From: Paenibacillus agilis
GTDB taxonomy: Bacteria > Bacillota > Bacilli > Paenibacillales > Paenibacillaceae
Direction of reading: 5' to 3'
Assembly (NCBI RefSeq): GCF_007786455.1
Contig: NZ_VNJK01000003.1
Coordinates: 310,001-374,000, forward strand
Length of the DNA: 64,000 bases
A program made the translations under genes and the position numbers. This document shows positions 46,699-54,920 of the stretch, piece by piece. The notes under the pieces were generated by a model. The model made no database searches, was not told where the DNA came from, and saw only the letters and a list, made by a program, of their open reading frames with translations. How positions within the stretch are numbered: position 1 is the first letter of the stretch; every line of letters begins with the position of its first letter.

Positions 46699-46821
46699 GT
46701 GGTTATGAGAGATGACTGACTACAAAGTCTAAAATTGTCGCCTTGATATCGGATGTGTAAATGCACTTATGTTATGATAGGTAAAAGGATTGAGATGTGA
46801 ATCTATTGCTGGAGGTTGGTT

Positions 46822-47559
46822 GTGGGAGCGATACAACTAGGTTCATTAACGTTGCAAATTGATTTATTTATTTTGCTAGCTGCTTTGGTGTTGGCAGGAG
46901 CAGTTATGCTTCTTCGCCTAAGATTAGAAGGAATGAAGCTTCGCAGTTACACGGACTGGATGTTAACGATATTGCTTGTTGTAATCTTAAATGAAAAATT
47001 CGGGTACTTATGGGATGCGCCTTCGATACTATGGCAGCAGCCTAAGGCATTGCTCTTTTTACAAGGTACTTCGTGGAATGGAAATGTGCTAATGATTATC
47101 GGGTTGGTAGTCTGGACTGTGCATTATGCCCGTAAACATCAAATTAGGCTCCAGGTTCTTGCTGATCTTCTCGCACATGGTATTTTGTTTGCGTTAGCTG
47201 TATATGGGTTTATTTATGCGTATGCAGGTATGATACCTGATGGATATACACCGCTTCCTGTTCCTTCAACATTAGCGGCTGCACTTCCACCAGTTGAGTC
47301 AATATGGTCTGTTCTGCTATTGGCTGGCTTGTGGCTGCGCAGGAGTGCTCTTGGCACAGGAGCAGATGCACGCTTGACGCTGCTTGTAAGTGGTGTGTTG
47401 GGTATGTTAATTAGCTTTATATCCGTACCAACGGAGACAATGTTGGGGTTGGCTACAAAGCAGTGGGTGCTTATTGGCTTACTGATGCTTGGCTATTGGA
47501 TGATGAAAATAGAGGAACAGCGTGCTGAAGAGGATAAGTCTGCTGCAGGAAGCACATAA
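46822..47559 (+). CDS. multipass membrane protein, possible degenerate Lgt relative
   Basis: A 245-residue membrane protein with about six or seven helices. The amino end IQLGSLTLQIDLFILLAALVLAG and the middle QQPKALLFLQGTSWNG recall the order of blocks in prolipoprotein diacylglyceryl transferase, but the Lgt residues HGG and the conserved arginines are missing. I regard the relationship as tentative. GTG 46822 has GGAGG six bases upstream; TTG 46816 is closer to it. It may be cotranscribed with the 40-codon gene downstream. Confidence 0.6.
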   Translation: MGAIQLGSLTLQIDLFILLAALVLAGAVMLLRLRLEGMKLRSYTDWMLTILLVVILNEKFGYLWDAPSILWQQPKALLFLQGTSWNGNVLMIIGLVVWTVHYARKHQIRLQVLADLLAHGILFALAVYGFIYAYAGMIPDGYTPLPVPSTLAAALPPVESIWSVLLLAGLWLRRSALGTGADARLTLLVSGVLGMLISFISVPTETMLGLATKQWVLIGLLMLGYWMMKIEEQRAEEDKSAAGST

Positions 47560-47595
47560 TACGTGTGACTATGCAGGAGAAAGGAGGCTTATCCC

Positions 47596-47718
47596 ATGTC
47601 TGAAGATTCAAAAGCTCAGCAACAGCAGGATAAGGAAAATCAGGCACCAAAGTCACGTGCCGGAGGAAATGTTGGTATTGATAAAAAGTTGAACGGACCA
47701 AATCGTCCTTCTACTTAG
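47596..47718 (+). CDS. 40-residue hydrophilic small protein
   Basis: ATG 47596 follows AAAGGAGG with a seven-base gap and opens 40 codons. The protein is polar and glutamine-rich at the start (AQQQQDKENQ) and ends in KLNGPNRPST, an ending I recall from small Bacillales spore-related proteins but cannot confirm. It starts 37 bases after the membrane protein gene, probably in one transcript. Confidence 0.65.
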   Translation: MSEDSKAQQQQDKENQAPKSRAGGNVGIDKKLNGPNRPST

Positions 47719-47844
47719 GATCTAAGCAAGCTTACATGAACATCGGAGTCGCATAAGCGATATTGCGATTTTAACATTAGAATGTTTAATCATACATGGC
47801 TTGACTAGGTGTATGGGGACTATTCAGGGATTGTTCGGATTATG

Positions 47845-47874
47845 TTGCATTTCGCGACGGTGCTTCGTTACAAT
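47845..47874 (+). promoter_or_regulatory. promoter of the bacilliredoxin gene
   Basis: TTGCAT (47845-47850) and TACAAT (47869-47874) are 18 bases apart, about 60 bases before the start codon. Confidence 0.5.
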
Positions 47875-47936
47875 AGAATCGATACAGAACGGGAGGGCGT
47901 TCTATCGGAATCTATTTATGTAGGAGTGAATGTGAA

Positions 47937-48371
47937 ATGTCAATGTCATTTGAGCAATATATGCGTGATATGGTAACACCAATGCGTACGGAGCTTACTT
48001 CGATGGGTATTGAAGAGCTTACAACAGCTGAGCAGGTAGAAGCGAAGCTTCCTGACGCGAAGGGAACAGCGCTTGTCGTTGTTAACTCTGTATGCGGATG
48101 TGCAGCAGGTCAATGCCGTCCAGGTGTACGCAAAGCATTGGAGCATGAGGTTACACCTGATCACTTGTTCACTGTTTTTGCTGGACAAGATAAAGAAGCG
48201 ACAGCGAAGGCGCGTGAATATTTTGCGCCATATCCTCCATCTTCACCATCGATTGCGTTGATGAAGGATGGGGAATTGGTTCATTTTATTGAGCGTCTTA
48301 GCATTGAGAACCGTTCTGCTGAAGACATCGCTGCAGAATTGACAGCAGCATTCGATAAGCACTGTCGTTAA
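47937..48371 (+). CDS. bacilliredoxin (BrxA/BrxB, DUF1094)
   Basis: A 144-residue thioredoxin-fold protein of the YphP/YqiW family, which removes bacillithiol from oxidised proteins. The unusual CGC motif is C53-G-C55 in NSVCGCAAG, and a further C60 follows. The length is typical. ATG 47937 has TAGGAG about ten bases upstream; ATG 47943 is an alternative. A terminator separates it from nadE, but both could share readthrough. Confidence 0.92.
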   Translation: MSMSFEQYMRDMVTPMRTELTSMGIEELTTAEQVEAKLPDAKGTALVVVNSVCGCAAGQCRPGVRKALEHEVTPDHLFTVFAGQDKEATAKAREYFAPYPPSSPSIALMKDGELVHFIERLSIENRSAEDIAAELTAAFDKHCR

Positions 48372-48383
48372 GGCACCAGCATA

Positions 48384-48412
48384 CCCCGCGCACTCGATGC
48401 GCGGGGATTTTT
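48384..48412 (+). terminator. terminator after bacilliredoxin
   Basis: A perfect nine-base stem CCCCGCGCA/TGCGCGGGG with loop CTCGA is followed by ATTTTT. It lies only 24 bases before the nadE start codon, so the nadE promoter would be upstream or readthrough is used. Confidence 0.9.
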
Positions 48413-48435
48413 GCACAAGGAAGGAGACAGGACAG

Positions 48436-49245
48436 ATGAGTTTACAGGAAGAGATCGTCAAGCGATTCGGGGTACAGCAACAAATCGACGAAGCAGCTGA
48501 AGTTCGCAAGCGCGTAGATTTTCTTAAGCAATATGTGAAGCAGTCAGGTACATCTGGTCTATTGATTGCGATTAGCGGCGGTATTGATAGTGCCGTTGCA
48601 GCAGGTCTGTGTAAGCAGGCGACGGATGAATTGACGGCAGAGACAGGTCAGCCGTATATGACGTTAGGCGTGTTCCAGCCTTATGGTCAACAAGAAGATA
48701 TTCAAGACAGCTATGCGGTAGCAAAAGCATTTAACTTGGAGCATACGGTTGAAACGAATATCGAAGAGGCAGTTAATGAAATTGCTTTGGAATCCGAGCA
48801 TGCATTGAAGCAAATTGGACAATATCGTCATCTTAGCATCCCTGGCAAAGGAAATGTAAAGGCTCGCGTACGCATGGTTACGCAGTATGCATTGGCATTT
48901 GACTTAAACTTACTTGTCGTTGGTACCGATCATGCTTCTGAGGCACTGACAGGTTTCTATACAAAGTGGGGTGACGGCGCAGTAGATATTACACCGCTAT
49001 CCTCATTGAATAAGCGTCAAGTTCGTCAGCTGGCACGTCATTTGGGTGTTCCGGAGAGCGTATTGGACAAGGCTCCTACTGCAGGGTTGTGGGCTGGTCA
49101 AACCGATGAGAAGGAACTTGGTATTTCCTACGAGCATAACAGCGACTATTTGGAAGGTAAAGAAGTTCCTGCTGATGTTCGAGAGAAAATTGAACGTCAA
49201 TATCATAAAACCGAACATAAGCGTGCTATTATTCCGGGCATTTAA
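48436..49245 (+). CDS. nadE: ammonia-dependent NAD+ synthetase
   Basis: A 269-residue N-type ATP pyrophosphatase that amidates nicotinic acid adenine dinucleotide with ammonia. The P-loop LIAISGGIDSAV is near residue 45, VGTDHASEALTGFYTKWGDGAVDI and KAPTAGLWAGQTDEKELG follow. The absence of a glutaminase domain and the length mark the ammonia-dependent form. AGGAAGGAG precedes ATG 48436 by about 10 bases. A strong terminator follows. Confidence 0.94.
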   Translation: MSLQEEIVKRFGVQQQIDEAAEVRKRVDFLKQYVKQSGTSGLLIAISGGIDSAVAAGLCKQATDELTAETGQPYMTLGVFQPYGQQEDIQDSYAVAKAFNLEHTVETNIEEAVNEIALESEHALKQIGQYRHLSIPGKGNVKARVRMVTQYALAFDLNLLVVGTDHASEALTGFYTKWGDGAVDITPLSSLNKRQVRQLARHLGVPESVLDKAPTAGLWAGQTDEKELGISYEHNSDYLEGKEVPADVREKIERQYHKTEHKRAIIPGI

Positions 49246-49332
49246 TTACATATCGCTTGGATAACAGAATAGAGGGCAGTGTGTAATCAGAGGATATTTT
49301 TATCTGAAACATCTGCTCACAGCACAAGTGAG

Positions 49333-49377
49333 AAAAACATCCCGTTCCACTTTTATAGTGAGACGGGATGTTTTTTT
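49333..49377. terminator. bidirectional terminator after nadE
   Basis: AACATCCCGT pairs with ACGGGATGTT, with CACT/AGTG in the inner stem, and TTTTTTT follows on the plus strand. Confidence 0.9.
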
Positions 49378-49403
49378 AACTAATGGGATTAAATATTTAT
49401 ATG

Positions 49404-50771
49404 CTACGAAGCATCAGACTTGGGTTGAGCAGTCGCCAATGAAGCCGAATGAGTTCGGGTACTCTTAGCAATAGACACGATGAAAGTCCATAAAGGTAAG
49501 CTCCAAAGAAATATTGCATATGGAATGTACTGGTGCACAGGTACGTTTACGATGGTCGCGCACAACACAGCGAGCATATTCCATGGAATCATAGCAGCAA
49601 ATACGAGTGCAGTGTCAGATATGACTCGAGACAGATGTTCTCGTTGAAAGCGTTCTGACCATATCGGCAGCACGTTGCGTCCTGACATCATAATCGGAAG
49701 TGTCTGCGTACAAGAGACAGCACTTAGGCCAAGTCCGAATAAGCCGATGCGTACAGTTGCTTGCGTCATGGTAGAGTTATGACCAATTAGTGCGCTCATA
49801 TACGGTTCCAGAGATCGAGTGCGCTCAAGTATGCCGTTGAATGATCCAGCTAATGCGATTAACATAACGAGGTCGACCATATTCAATAACCCTTTTGTAT
49901 GCAATGCAGGGAGCTCCGTGTTTGTGTAACCGTAGAGCATACTATGCAGCCAAGTTAAGAGGCTGACATCTTGCAGCAAGGAACCGACTAAAATGGCAAC
50001 TGCGATGGAGAGCATAAATGCATATCGCGTCTTCAGACGGAACAAGATCGCAGCAATGAGTACAACAGCCGGCATAACGAGCCATGGACTAAATACAAAA
50101 TGTTCACGATAGATGTCTAGTTGTAAAGCGGATTGGGGCACTTGCCAATTTCCTATGTAATCAATAATGAAAAAGAAAATGGTTGCTGAGCCTAATGCCA
50201 ATCCTGTCGTAGGCATCAAATACCGATATTGCGCACGTACGGTCGTCCCCGTTGAGTCTGCAACGAGCCGATGTGCACTGGAGAACGGAGACGTACGATC
50301 CCCGACGAAAGCACCTGATACGAGGGCGCCGGCCATAATGGGTAATGGCACACCGGTTAGAGCAGCTACCCCCATCATAGGAATTCCAACTGCACTCAAT
50401 GTTCCCGTAGATGTACCGAGCATCATGGAGAACATTGCGGCAAACCAGAACGTGAGCGTCGTCATATAGCTAGGATGAATCCATTGAATCCCTTGCCCTA
50501 TCAAATAGGGAATCGTACCGCTCAATGTCCATGTTGGAATAATCAAGCCAACCATAACCAAAATCCAGATGACTTCTTGCGTGCGGGAAGCTCCATCTTT
50601 AATGGCATTAATCATAGTTCGGCGGTCCGTTCCTTGACGACTTGAGCATATCGTCAACGCAAGGAAGCCAATTGCAAAGCCTAGAATAAGAGGCAGGTTA
50701 CTGAGATAGGAAGTTGCTAATCCTGAAATCGTTAGAAAGACGACGATGCCAAGTTGTTGTTTGGATAACAT
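49404..50771 (-). CDS. nhaC: Na+/H+ antiporter, NhaC family
   Basis: A 455-residue transporter with about eleven helices. The family signature region reads GTSTGTLSAVGIPMMGVA and GALVSGAFVGDRTSPFSSAHRL. NhaC relatives exchange sodium for protons or malate for lactate (MleN); which applies cannot be told. ATG 50771 (MLSKQQLG) has AGAGG 11 bases upstream. The long in-frame extension to 50975 lacks a ribosome site and reads as non-coding. Confidence 0.87.
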   Translation of the reverse strand: MLSKQQLGIVVFLTISGLATSYLSNLPLILGFAIGFLALTICSSRQGTDRRTMINAIKDGASRTQEVIWILVMVGLIIPTWTLSGTIPYLIGQGIQWIHPSYMTTLTFWFAAMFSMMLGTSTGTLSAVGIPMMGVAALTGVPLPIMAGALVSGAFVGDRTSPFSSAHRLVADSTGTTVRAQYRYLMPTTGLALGSATIFFFIIDYIGNWQVPQSALQLDIYREHFVFSPWLVMPAVVLIAAILFRLKTRYAFMLSIAVAILVGSLLQDVSLLTWLHSMLYGYTNTELPALHTKGLLNMVDLVMLIALAGSFNGILERTRSLEPYMSALIGHNSTMTQATVRIGLFGLGLSAVSCTQTLPIMMSGRNVLPIWSERFQREHLSRVISDTALVFAAMIPWNMLAVLCATIVNVPVHQYIPYAIFLWSLPLWTFIVSIAKSTRTHSASLATAQPKSDAS

Positions 50772-51254
50772 GATGTTATAAACCTCTCGTGATATTGTTA
50801 GTATTTTTGTGTTGCGGTGCCCAAGTAGTCCTCTGCAGGTGGAAAAATATGCAATAATGTCTTTCCAATAGTGGACACTAATTTCAAAAAAAGAAATAGG
50901 CGGAGCCATTCTTTGTAATCTAGATATAGACTGTAAACCAGCTGAATTGACTACATCTATTGCTAGTGAGGACAAGTTGCTTAACCACAGCTATATGTCG
51001 CGGGTGTCCACTTTTGTGTGGACAAATTAGCGATTCGTCCTTTGAGTAAATACAAATTAATCTCAATTAAGCTCAACTTGTGTTGTATTCTAGTATTCTA
51101 ATAGTAACTCGAGCAATTACGTTGAACTCACTGCCCTTTATTGTGAGTTTTATCAGACCTCTATTTGTATTACCTGCAATGCGCGAAATGGAGTAGGATA
51201 CGAGTCGACTTGACTTGACTTGAAGCTTTCTTACTCTCTCCTATCTCTATCTCC
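50772..51254. other. 483-base divergent/upstream gap with a TGTCCAC dyad
   Basis: The upstream region of nhaC holds a perfect inverted repeat TGTCCAC (51005-51011) / GTGGACA (51018-51024) with a six-base centre, and a further GTGGACAC half at 50871-50878. This may be an operator. Nothing coding is convincing. Confidence 0.4.
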
Positions 51255-52232
51255 TTACGTATGCCGAAGCTGCAGTTGTTTCTTTAGCCATAATGCACTA
51301 TGCTCAATTGCTTCATTCAGTTGGCGAGTTGTACCTTGGAAGGGATGCACAGCCTGAAACGTATGTCCTGCTTCATCAATAATGACCCACTCGGCCTCTT
51401 TATATTGTTGCTGCAATCGTGATGAACCTTCACAGAACCCTGGCAGATCATTAGAGCCCTGAACCATGATAAGAGGAAACTGAGCAGTAGACATGCGCTC
51501 AATAATTTGATACCTCTCTACATTTCGTTCTAAGTCCTCCAACACTACTGCATCTAACGGCAAAGCCTCTCCTGTACGCGCATTAATCACTTGCGAGCGA
51601 CCTGTTGTACGGAGACTTTCTTTCTGCTCGTTAGAAAACAGATCGACATTTGTGACCCCGTTCCATGTGAGGATGCCTGCAATACGCTCGGAATTATGAA
51701 GAGCATATAATAATGCAGTTGCACCGCCGCGGCTGTGCCCCAAAATATATATAGGCTTGTTAGATAGGTGATCAGCTTGGACAAGCATGCGCGAATCAAA
51801 TGAGGGAATACGAATAGGGTCGGATAGAGCTAGGCTGGCATACAACTGTTCTTTCCACTGCATAAATGCTTCCGAATGGACAAGTGCCATAACAGCTGCT
51901 AAATCCTCCTGTTCACGCTCGTATGTATTAACGGCGAAGCGTTCTGGTTCACTGAATGAGCCCATATCAGCCCCTACACCGTTGTGTGAGAAGTTAAAGC
52001 GAATAACATTAAGATTCGTTAGAATAGCTAGTTGTTCGGCAGCAAAAGGGAAGAATCCCCAATCTTTAAAACCTTTAAATCCGTGGCAGATGAGAAGTGT
52101 ACCTTGTACTGCTTTCGCTCCTCCTGGAGGTAAATGAAGTGTTCCTCGAACGACTCGGCTCCCGTAAAGCTTTTCTTTACGATTACCCATGTCAGACTCA
52201 CCCAGCATATTCAAATTAAAATGATAGCTCAA
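51255..52232 (-). CDS. alpha/beta hydrolase (dienelactone hydrolase-like)
   Basis: A 325-residue soluble hydrolase. The oxyanion region is LLICHGFKGFKDWGF, the nucleophile elbow is YILGHSRGGATALLYA (Ser in GHSRGG), and the acid and base are in QGSNDLPGF and DEAGHTF. The substrate is unknown. It starts at TTG 52232 with AAGGAGG six to seven bases upstream. It stands alone on the minus strand, divergent from the GntR/ABC operon. Confidence 0.87.
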   Translation of the reverse strand: MSYHFNLNMLGESDMGNRKEKLYGSRVVRGTLHLPPGGAKAVQGTLLICHGFKGFKDWGFFPFAAEQLAILTNLNVIRFNFSHNGVGADMGSFSEPERFAVNTYEREQEDLAAVMALVHSEAFMQWKEQLYASLALSDPIRIPSFDSRMLVQADHLSNKPIYILGHSRGGATALLYALHNSERIAGILTWNGVTNVDLFSNEQKESLRTTGRSQVINARTGEALPLDAVVLEDLERNVERYQIIERMSTAQFPLIMVQGSNDLPGFCEGSSRLQQQYKEAEWVIIDEAGHTFQAVHPFQGTTRQLNEAIEHSALWLKKQLQLRHT

Positions 52233-52348
52233 AGTGCTTCCTCCTTATCTTCAACGGTTCGATTCGGTTTTACAGGTGATTGTATCATAGCCTGCGAGCT
52301 GTTGTATGCAAAACTTCATGATTAATTGGTTACAAAAATGAGAAAAAT

Positions 52349-52407
52349 TTGACAATTAGAGGATGGTGATTTATTGTGTATTAAGTGTACTACTTAATGT
52401 AATACAC
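52349..52407 (+). promoter_or_regulatory. promoter with overlapping operator for the GntR/ABC operon
   Basis: TTGACA (52349-52354) and TATTGT (52372-52377) are 17 bases apart. A dyad GTGTATTA (52376-52383) / TAATACAC (52400-52407) begins in the -10 box, and a second one, ATTAAGT/ACTTAAT, is nested in it. This placement is what a GntR repressor of its own operon would use. Confidence 0.65.
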
Positions 52408-52486
52408 TAAGATAATTTACGGTTGATTTATGACATACATAATCCAGTAACTCTTCGATTGGGATGGAGCAGAAAGGAGGTCATAC

Positions 52487-52882
52487 ATGATACAGCTGCA
52501 ACAACGAAGTTCTTCTCCTATTTATGAGCAGATTGTAGAGCAAATGAAAGAGCTAGTCGCTAAAGACGTGCTGAAGGCCGGAGACAAGATACCTTCGGTA
52601 AGAGAGCTGTCTTCTACGCTATTGATTAATCCCAATACCGTAAGCAAGGCATATCAAGAGCTCGAACGTCAGGGAGTTATACAGACGATTAGAGGAAAGG
52701 GAACGTTCGTATTAGAGCCATCGGCTCCTAGAATGGCGGCAGAGCGTATCGAAGTTCTTCGGCAAGAACTGCAGCGTTTGACGGTAGAAGCGAAGCATTT
52801 AGGTATTACAAGAGTGCAATTTCGAGAAATGGTAGACGAAGCAAGTCATATGCTTGGGGAGGGTTATCATGCTGCGGATTGA
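52487..52882 (+). CDS. ytrA: GntR-family repressor, YtrA subfamily
   Basis: A 131-residue regulator with the winged helix at residues 8-75 (PIYEQIVEQMKELVAKD, then IPSVRELSSTLLINPNTVSKAYQELERQG) and a short C-terminal helical dimerisation tail typical of YtrA. It controls the two ABC genes that follow; the ATPase gene overlaps its end by 14 bases. AAAGGAGG precedes ATG 52487. YtrA regulators respond to cell-wall antibiotics in Bacillus. Confidence 0.9.
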   Translation: MIQLQQRSSSPIYEQIVEQMKELVAKDVLKAGDKIPSVRELSSTLLINPNTVSKAYQELERQGVIQTIRGKGTFVLEPSAPRMAAERIEVLRQELQRLTVEAKHLGITRVQFREMVDEASHMLGEGYHAAD

Positions 52883-53744
52883 AACGATTGAGAAACGTAT
52901 CGATAACAGGCAGGTGTTAAGTGGAGTTTCCTTTGAGGTAGAACCTGGCCAAATCGTAGGATTGCTCGGAAGGAATGGAACAGGGAAGACAACGATGCTG
53001 CGAACGATAGTGGGCATATACAATCCTGATAGCGGAAAAGTAACGTTGGATGGCATTGATGTTCATGCGAAGCCAGAAGTGAAGCGAGATCTCGTATTTA
53101 TTCCAGATGCGCCGACTGCGTTGGAAGGATATAAGCTTGGAGAATGTGGCAGGATGTTCGCACGAATTTATCCGAACTTTGACATGGACTTTTTCCAAGA
53201 TACGCTGAAGCAGTTTGGCTTAGCAGAAGGACAGAAGGTGCGCAAGCTGTCTAAGGGGATGAAAATGCTGTTTAGCACAACGTTAGGTCTTGCGACGAGA
53301 GCGCGATATATTTTGCTCGATGAACCGACGAACGGGGTAGATGTCATCGCTAAGAAGCAATTGCTCGCACTCATTATGGAGGCGCTGACACCAGAGAGCA
53401 GCATTGTTATTTCTACGCATATGCTTCATGAGCTGGATCGAATAGCGGACAAAATTGTTTTGCTGCGAGATGGAAAGACCGATGAGCAGTGGACGTTGGA
53501 GCAATTGCAGCAACAAGTACGCAAGCTGCAAATTGTATTTACGAATGGTGCGTCTGCGCAATTGCTGGATCAGCCTTGCGTACACGTTTTGCAGCAGATT
53601 GGTCCAGTACATACGGTGTTGATGGAGTCAGAGGAATTGTATTCGCTGCTGAGTGATAACAACAAGCTGCTCATCGACGAACTTCCGCTCACATTAGAAG
53701 ACTGGTTTATGTGGAAGTCGGGAGGTGATGGCGATGCTGCCTAA
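52869..53744 (+). CDS. ABC transporter ATPase (YtrB-like)
   Basis: A 291-residue ATPase. Walker A is GRNGTGKTT (near residue 37), the signature is LSKGMKMLFS, and Walker B is YILLDEPTNGVD. ATG 52869 has GGGGAGG upstream; the gene begins within the repressor gene. The C-terminal region of about 70 residues is typical of Ytr-type subunits. It forms an exporter or antibiotic-response transporter with the permease that overlaps its end. Confidence 0.9.
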   Translation: MLRIETIEKRIDNRQVLSGVSFEVEPGQIVGLLGRNGTGKTTMLRTIVGIYNPDSGKVTLDGIDVHAKPEVKRDLVFIPDAPTALEGYKLGECGRMFARIYPNFDMDFFQDTLKQFGLAEGQKVRKLSKGMKMLFSTTLGLATRARYILLDEPTNGVDVIAKKQLLALIMEALTPESSIVISTHMLHELDRIADKIVLLRDGKTDEQWTLEQLQQQVRKLQIVFTNGASAQLLDQPCVHVLQQIGPVHTVLMESEELYSLLSDNNKLLIDELPLTLEDWFMWKSGGDGDAA

Positions 53745-54717
53745 AATATTTGATCGGGGACTGTGGTGGAAGGAGCTAAGGCAAGCCAGATTGATGATGG
53801 TTGTGATGCTCATCGTTGGATTTTTCGCGCTTCCTTATACGCATATTCGTTATTATTTTATAATGGAATCAGGGGAAATCTACGGGGAACTCATGCATAT
53901 CGTTAGAGATTTGAAGGAGACCACAGCAGGATTCTGGATTGTAGAGGATTTATTATCTAGCTTTTTATCTACGATGATAGTAATGAGTTTAATCTTAGCT
54001 GTATATCAGCTTGGCTTAGAACGACATGGACAAAAGCAGGAATTTAATTTTTCTTTGCCGTACTCACGAAACCACATCTATCTAGTGAAACTGTTCATTG
54101 GTTTTGGAATTGTGGTCGCATCCATAATGATAAATGTATTGCTTGATATAGCGATGTTGATTGCCTTGGATCTCGGTTTTATGATGATGTGGGAGAGCTA
54201 TCTGGTTTATATAGGTGAGCTGCTGCTTCTGGTCATATCCGCTTATTCAATTGGAATGTTTGTTGGTACAATTAGTGGTACATTGATTGCACATATTACC
54301 TTTACCATCGTCGTCATTTATTACCCTGAGTTTTTAAAATGGAGCTTTAGAACGATATCTTATCTTTATAATATTTCATTTCTACAGATGTACAATGACT
54401 ATCCACTTACGACTTATTTTTTTGATATGAAATATGATAGTTATCATTCCCTGATTGTGTTAATAGTTACTATTGGACTAGGGGTAATCCACTATCGTTC
54501 AAATCACGCCGAGTATAATGGAAGATGGGTCGTAGTTCCAATATGGGAGAAAATTTTAATTATCGGCTTTACGATAAGCAGTGGGTTGTTCTTCGGTGTT
54601 TATGTACATTATCAACATCACAGTGGAACAATTGGCTATGGCATCGGATTTGGTTTTGGACTTCTTATTGGCTATGTGATGATTAAATTGCTTAACCGTC
54701 TACGTGTTCGATTCTAG
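53734..54717 (+). CDS. ABC transporter permease
   Basis: A 327-residue membrane subunit with about eight helices. The amino end DRGLWWKELRQARLMM and the middle EFNFSLPYSRNHIYLVKLFIG are typical of ABC-2 permeases with YtrB-like partners. ATG 53734 has GGGAGG eight bases upstream; GTG 53725 or ATG 53728 are possible. It overlaps the ATPase gene by 11 bases. Confidence 0.85.
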   Translation: MLPKIFDRGLWWKELRQARLMMVVMLIVGFFALPYTHIRYYFIMESGEIYGELMHIVRDLKETTAGFWIVEDLLSSFLSTMIVMSLILAVYQLGLERHGQKQEFNFSLPYSRNHIYLVKLFIGFGIVVASIMINVLLDIAMLIALDLGFMMMWESYLVYIGELLLLVISAYSIGMFVGTISGTLIAHITFTIVVIYYPEFLKWSFRTISYLYNISFLQMYNDYPLTTYFFDMKYDSYHSLIVLIVTIGLGVIHYRSNHAEYNGRWVVVPIWEKILIIGFTISSGLFFGVYVHYQHHSGTIGYGIGFGFGLLIGYVMIKLLNRLRVRF

Positions 54718-54808
54718 ATAAGCTATTGTGTCGTTGTTTTAGTTGTGCCTCATTACATATGATACTGTTTAGCTGCCATATGAATGAGGAGTAAGTGATA
54801 GATAGAGG

Positions 54809-54849
54809 GAACCGCCTGTTCTGGGAGTGCTAAGAACGGGCGGTTCTTT
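54809..54849 (+). terminator. terminator of the GntR/ABC operon
   Basis: GAACCGCC (54809-54816) pairs with GGCGGTTC (54839-54846), extended by GTTCT/AGAAC, then TTTGTT. Confidence 0.8.
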
Positions 54850-54854
54850 GTTGC

Positions 54855-54895
54855 GTGAAGGGCTCCGTTTACGTCTTGGTAACGGAGCCCTTCAC
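54855..54895 (-). terminator. hairpin past the bioA stop
   Basis: A perfect 15-base stem (54855-54869 with 54881-54895) lies just downstream of bioA on the minus strand. The minus-strand T-tract is weak. Confidence 0.65.
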
Positions 54896-54920
54896 GTTGT
54901 TGGATTCAGCGTGTGGATGT

